DNA from: DAOMNN01 sp964404505
GTDB lineage: Bacteria > Pseudomonadota > Gammaproteobacteria > Burkholderiales > Rhodocyclaceae
Reading direction: 5' to 3'
Length of the DNA: 54,338 nucleotides
Assembly: GCA_964404505.1 (NCBI GenBank)
Contig: CAYOKH010000004.1
Coordinates: 1 to 54,338 of the forward strand
In this document: one piece after another, positions 50,465-54,338 of the stretch
Layout: every line of letters starts with the position of its first letter
How positions within the stretch are numbered: the stretch's first letter is position 1
Program-made: the position numbers and the translations under genes
The notes under the pieces: generated by a model
What the model was told of the DNA's origin: nothing
Database searches by the model: none
Seen by the model: the letters and a program-made list of their open reading frames with translations, nothing else

Positions 50465-53400
50465 TCAGGCGGTGACCGCGGTGTACTCCTTGATCAGCCC
50501 CAGCAGTTCATCGTCCGCGTAGGGTTTTCCGAGGTAGTGATTCGCGCCGACCTTTTCCGCATACTGGCGGTGCTTTTCGGCAATGCGGGAGGTGATCATG
50601 ATGACCGGGACGTGCTTGATCCGTTCGTCCGCACGAATGTTGCGCACGAGGTCGAAACCGTCCATGCGCGGCATCTCGATGTCGGAGAGGATGATGTCGG
50701 GTACCGTCTCGAGCAGCTTCTCGAGCGCATCCGCCCCGTCCTTGGCAGTGATGACCCTGAAACCCTCGCGTTCGAGAAGGCGGCCCGTAATCTTGCGCAC
50801 CGTGAGCGAATCGTCGACGATCATGACCGTCGCCTGCCGGGCTTGTGCCGGCGCGGTCTGCACCGGTTCGGAGACGTCCGCGGACGTGTCCTCACCAGTT
50901 TCGGAGAGGCTGCGGCTGGCCAGCGCGACCGGGTTCAGGATCAGGACGATTTCGCCGTCACCCAGCACGGTTGCGCCAGACACGCCGACGATGCGGACCA
51001 GTTGGGGACCCGCGTTCTTGACCACGATCTCCTGGTTGCCGCGCAGTGCGTCGACGTGCAATGCAAGCGTTTGTGCGCCTGCTCGCAACAGCAACATCCA
51101 GTTGAAGCGCTGGACTTCGGGTTGCGTCTGATTGTCGCCGAGCAGCCGGGGCAGGTAGCGGTAGGCGAATTGACGATCCTGCCACGAAGTTCCGCCTTCT
51201 GCACGGATCCGTTCCAGCACGTCGCCCTTAAGTTCCAGAACCTGCGCGATCATGCTGGACGGGATTGCATAGGTTCGACCCCCGGCACGCACGAGCAGGG
51301 CCTGCGTGACTGCCAGCGTGAGCGGAAGGTGGATCCGGAATTCCGTTCCCGCGCCCTGCGTGGTGCGGACATCGATACGACCACCTACCGAAGCCGTGTC
51401 GGACTTGACCACGTCCATGCCGACACCCCGCCCCGCAATCTCGGACAGGCTGCGGGCGGTACTGAATCCCGGGACAAAGATGAGGTTGATCAGGCGTCGT
51501 TCGTCCGCGACTTCGTCGGATGCCAGCAGGCCGTTCGAGCGAGCTTTAGCACCGATCCCCTCGAAATCGAGTCCTTCTCCGTCGTCCTGCAGGGTAATCG
51601 CGATCTCGTTTCCTTCATGGGTCACCGTCAGGGTCACCTGTCCGATCGGATCCTTGCCGGCTGCGATGCGCTGTTCGGGCGACTCTATGCCGTGGGCAAT
51701 CGCATTGCGCAGCAAGTGCTCGAGCGGACCCGTCATGCGTTCCAGCACGCTGCGGTCGATCTCGATTCGTCCGCCGCGGAGATCGAGGTTGGCACGCTTG
51801 CCCAGATCCTTCGCGGTCTGACGGACGATACGGTGCAGGCGGTCGGCCAGGCTGTCGAATGGAACCATGCGCACCTGCATCAGGGCCTGCTGCAGATCGC
51901 GCGAAAGGCGCGCCTGACCGTGCAGCGCGATCTCGGCCCCGTCCAGATTGACGAGCAGGTTCTGCTGCACCGTCGTGACGTCGCCGACACTCTCGGCCAT
52001 CATCCGGGTCAGTTCCTGAAGCCGCGTGAAGCGGTCCATTTCGAGCGGATCGAACTCTGAATGCCGCGATTCGGCTTGGGCGATGCGAGATTGCATCTGC
52101 ACCTCGGCCTGGATCTCGACCTCGCGCAACTGATTGCGCAGGCGAATGACGTTCTCCGTCAGATCCAGCAGCGAGCGCCGCAGGGTGCGTAGTTCGCCCT
52201 CTATGCGTGTGCGCGCGATGCCGATCTCGCCTGCTTCGTTGACGAAACGATCGACCACATCGGCACGTACGCGCAAGGTCGACACACCTCCCGCCGCTTC
52301 GGCTGCGGCTGGCGCGGCCTCGATCTCCACCGGCGCAGGCGCAACCTTGTCCTCGCGCCTGTCGGCCGGAGCGGCTGGATGTCGTTCCCCCCGGGCCAGT
52401 GCCGCGACCATCTGGCTGGCCTGGTCGAGCCCCGCAACGATTTCGTCGAGGAAGATTTCCGCAACCGGCCCGCTCTCCGGCAGTGTCTCGAGTCTGTTCT
52501 CCAGCCGGTGCAGGTGCTCGCCGAGCGTCATGGCGCCGGCCATCCGTGCACTCCCCTTCAGGGTGTGGAGCAGGCGGGCGGTCGATTTGGCGTGCTCACG
52601 TTTGTCGGGCTCGCCCTGCCACTCGCGCAGCGTCGAATCGAGCGCGCCGAGCAGTTCCGTTCCTTCCTCGATGAAGATGGGCAGCAACTGTTCGTCCAGA
52701 TCGTCGTGAACGGTTGACGACGACTCGGGCTCCGCAGCGACGGGTTTCGGCACGGATGCGGATTGGTCGCCTGCACGCGGCCCTTCCTCCCACAAATCCA
52801 CTGCCGTGTCGGCGTGAACGCCTTCCTCGGAAGCCTCGATGCCGGCACTCTGGAGCTGTTCCTCGAGTTCGACGACGGGCAGAGGCAGCCGATGGGCGTC
52901 CAGTTCGGCAAGCATCGCTTCGAGCGTCGTGATCGTCGCGCGGAAGAGATCGGTCTCCTTGCCAGCCGGGGCCTCGTCTCGATCGCGCAGCCGTTCGATC
53001 GCATGTTCGAGCGCGCGTGCGAGGCCGTGAAGTGCGGGCAATCGCGCCGTGCCGGAGATACCCGCGAGCGTATGTGCCGCGCGAAGCGAGGGCTCCGACG
53101 GCACCAGGGTTGGGTTTCGCTCCAGATGTGCCAATTCGTCGTGCAGAACGCGAACGTGATCGCGCGCTTCGGCAATGTACAGCTCGAACAGCGGGCGCGA
53201 TATCTCGATGTCGCCGAGGCGGAGCAGGTCGCGTTCCGTCACGGCTGGCGGCATAGTCTCGACCGTCGCATCAAAGCCATCTGATGCCGAAAGGTCGATC
53301 GGTTCCAGCAGGTCCTCGAGTGAAATTTCGACTGCGTCGCTTTCCGGCTCGTCGGGCTCGATTCCCGCAGCCGATCCCGGCACTTCAGGCTCGTCCGTGA

Positions 53401-54338
53401 GGGAAGGCGCTTCAACCCCGGATTGCGTCGTTTCCTCCGACGTCCACTGCTTCGACGGGGCTTCGGGCAAGTCGCCGAAATCGAACGCGGGGGCTGCAGC
53501 AGCGGCCTCCTCCGCGCCGATGCCGGGCGATGGTTCGGATTCCGCCTCTACGACCGGTCCGGGCGCAGCCGGGGGCGGCTCACCGGCGGACCGTTCCTCG
53601 GACGCCCCGGCGGAGTCAACTTCCTCGGTCGGTTCGGACAAGGAGATCTCGAATTCCTCGAATTCAGTCTCGGACGTGGTGGTTTCAGGGGCAGCAAGGT
53701 TCTCGAGCGCGGTCTCCTCGGGCAGGAAATCGGCTGGCTCGATGGTTCCGGAGCCGGGAGCCTCGGCCTCTTCGGCCTCTTCGGTCATGTCTTCCCGCAT
53801 GAACTCGTTCAGGTCCAGGGCAGTCTCGACGTCCTTTTCGGAGGACGGCGTGATCGGTGTCCTGATCCCGTGGGCACGCGCGGGTGGGGTGCCGGCCTTG
53901 TCCACGTGCTCCGCGAAGGGTACTTCCGCTTCGCGCAGCGCGACGGCTTTCGCCACGAGGTCGGTGACGTCGCGAGAGTGCCCGCCGCCGCCCTCGATCT
54001 GCCGGACCCAGTCCGAAAAGACCTTGCAAGCCTTTTCGATCAGATCGTCCAGGGCGACCGTAACGGGCAGCTCCAGTTGCAGCCAGCGGTTCAGTGTCTG
54101 TTCGATGTCCCATGCCGCTTCACCGAGGTCGGTCAGTCCGACCATACGGCCGCTGCCCTTCAGCGTATGGAACCCGCGGCGTATCGACGTGAGTGCGTCG
54201 AGGCCGCTGTCTCCGCTGCGCAGCACGCCGAGTTGCTCGTCCACGGCTGCGAGGACCTCGTGCGCCTCCTCCATGAAAATCTCGAGCAACTCCGCGTCGA
54301 GCCCCGCGTCGCCGGCCGGGCCCGGTGCGGCGCCGGCC
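50465..54338 (-). CDS. chpA: Pilus-type chemotaxis hybrid kinase ChpA/PilL, C-terminal 1,290 residues (5' end outside window)
   Basis: The frame is open to the right edge; a TTG at 54289 is internal, not the start. Visible in order: an HPt domain (FHTLKGSGRMVGL), a long Glu/Ser/Pro-rich acidic linker (about 200 residues), a second HPt (LRAAHTLAGISGTARLPAL), a third HPt (ARLLHTLKGSARMAGAM), the CheA dimerisation helix, a HATPase domain (LEHLLRNAIAHGIESPEQRI; LQDDGEGLDF; AGRGVGMDVV), a CheW-like domain and a C-terminal receiver (MIVDDSLTVRKITGRLLERE; Asp in IILSDIEMPRMDGF; Lys in YLGKPYAD). It phosphorylates PilG/PilH-like regulators and controls twitching. Its closeness to yqgE and pilT/pilU fits the pilus context. 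Confidence 0.95.
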   Translation of the reverse strand, partial: AGAAPGPAGDAGLDAELLEIFMEEAHEVLAAVDEQLGVLRSGDSGLDALTSIRRGFHTLKGSGRMVGLTDLGEAAWDIEQTLNRWLQLELPVTVALDDLIEKACKVFSDWVRQIEGGGGHSRDVTDLVAKAVALREAEVPFAEHVDKAGTPPARAHGIRTPITPSSEKDVETALDLNEFMREDMTEEAEEAEAPGSGTIEPADFLPEETALENLAAPETTTSETEFEEFEISLSEPTEEVDSAGASEERSAGEPPPAAPGPVVEAESEPSPGIGAEEAAAAAPAFDFGDLPEAPSKQWTSEETTQSGVEAPSLTDEPEVPGSAAGIEPDEPESDAVEISLEDLLEPIDLSASDGFDATVETMPPAVTERDLLRLGDIEISRPLFELYIAEARDHVRVLHDELAHLERNPTLVPSEPSLRAAHTLAGISGTARLPALHGLARALEHAIERLRDRDEAPAGKETDLFRATITTLEAMLAELDAHRLPLPVVELEEQLQSAGIEASEEGVHADTAVDLWEEGPRAGDQSASVPKPVAAEPESSSTVHDDLDEQLLPIFIEEGTELLGALDSTLREWQGEPDKREHAKSTARLLHTLKGSARMAGAMTLGEHLHRLENRLETLPESGPVAEIFLDEIVAGLDQASQMVAALARGERHPAAPADRREDKVAPAPVEIEAAPAAAEAAGGVSTLRVRADVVDRFVNEAGEIGIARTRIEGELRTLRRSLLDLTENVIRLRNQLREVEIQAEVQMQSRIAQAESRHSEFDPLEMDRFTRLQELTRMMAESVGDVTTVQQNLLVNLDGAEIALHGQARLSRDLQQALMQVRMVPFDSLADRLHRIVRQTAKDLGKRANLDLRGGRIEIDRSVLERMTGPLEHLLRNAIAHGIESPEQRIAAGKDPIGQVTLTVTHEGNEIAITLQDDGEGLDFEGIGAKARSNGLLASDEVADERRLINLIFVPGFSTARSLSEIAGRGVGMDVVKSDTASVGGRIDVRTTQGAGTEFRIHLPLTLAVTQALLVRAGGRTYAIPSSMIAQVLELKGDVLERIRAEGGTSWQDRQFAYRYLPRLLGDNQTQPEVQRFNWMLLLRAGAQTLALHVDALRGNQEIVVKNAGPQLVRIVGVSGATVLGDGEIVLILNPVALASRSLSETGEDTSADVSEPVQTAPAQARQATVMIVDDSLTVRKITGRLLEREGFRVITAKDGADALEKLLETVPDIILSDIEMPRMDGFDLVRNIRADERIKHVPVIMITSRIAEKHRQYAEKVGANHYLGKPYADDELLGLIKEYTAVTA

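Noticed and set aside
50537..52060. 507-codon plus-strand open frame opposite chpA
   Set aside because: Antisense to CheA-type domains; shadow composition.
1..54338. CRISPR arrays, tRNA or rRNA genes, IS elements or prophage
   Set aside because: No regularly spaced repeats, cloverleaf with acceptor end, rRNA signature, transposase or phage protein was recognised on either strand.

Overview
The window reads as chromosomal core DNA of a high-GC betaproteobacterium, most likely in the Rhodocyclales (Azoarcus/Thauera/Zoogloea-like). This is inferred from gene content and order only: ilvD/yceH/lgt, the TIGR02449 gene-zapA-6S RNA, EVE protein-TauE, CDP-6-deoxyglucoseen-reductase-like gene/hemJ/THUMP methyltransferase, and pilU-pilT / yggS-proC-yggT-yggU next to pyrC'-pyrB-pyrR-ruvX-yqgE and a pilus-type CheA. 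No phage, IS element, CRISPR array, rRNA or tRNA was seen.

Layout. 1-2000: 5' part of tonB, a shrunken bacterioferritin-like microgene, and malonyl-CoA decarboxylase. 2086-4544: a NarL-type sensor kinase, its LuxR-type regulator and a degenerate receiver. 4594-8137: lgt, yceH, ilvD. 8189-8956: TIGR02449 gene, zapA, 6S RNA and a strong terminator. 9088-20260: a carboxylate-uptake and signalling island with a lone cyclic-nucleotide-binding-type protein, an unknown protein, an exonuclease-CBS-nucleotidyltransferase fusion, a small membrane protein, a DUF4212/sodium-solute symporter pair, and a two-component system made of a sigma54 activator and a symporter-fused kinase. 20297-21569: EVE protein and TauE. 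21648-27790: a divergent zinc locus (znuABC plus a His-rich microprotein on one side; a DUF2796 protein, ABC ATPase, permease and DUF3299 protein on the other) around a tandem palindromic operator. 27860-37074: queF, a DUF255 protein, a small cytochrome c, a c-di-GMP protein, an HDOD-kinase and a flavin/2Fe-2S reductase. 37096-46207: SDR protein, hemJ, THUMP methyltransferase, pilU, pilT, yggS-proC-yggT-yggU and an acyl-CoA ligase. 46232-49988: the pyrC'-pyrB-pyrR-ruvX-yqgE cluster with overlapping genes. 50085-50442: a photolyase relic. 50465-54338: 3' part of a chpA/pilL-type hybrid kinase.

The most interesting signal is regulatory. Two separate genes (DUF4212-symporter at 15583 and the lone cNMP-type protein at 9576) have the same promoter architecture: a -24/-12 sigma54 element preceded by two TGTTAC-N5-GTAACA palindromes 19 bp apart, at the same distance from the promoter to within 1 bp. 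A third copy of the palindrome lies upstream of the kinase/activator operon itself. The activator encoded between them has an intact GAFTGA loop, so the island looks like a self-contained sigma54 regulon. Other points of note are the His-rich 55-aa membrane microprotein coupled to znuC, four probable leaderless transcripts, a pseudo-dihydroorotase, two gene relics (bfr, phr), and a large hairpin plus a duplicated gene end between pilT and pilU.
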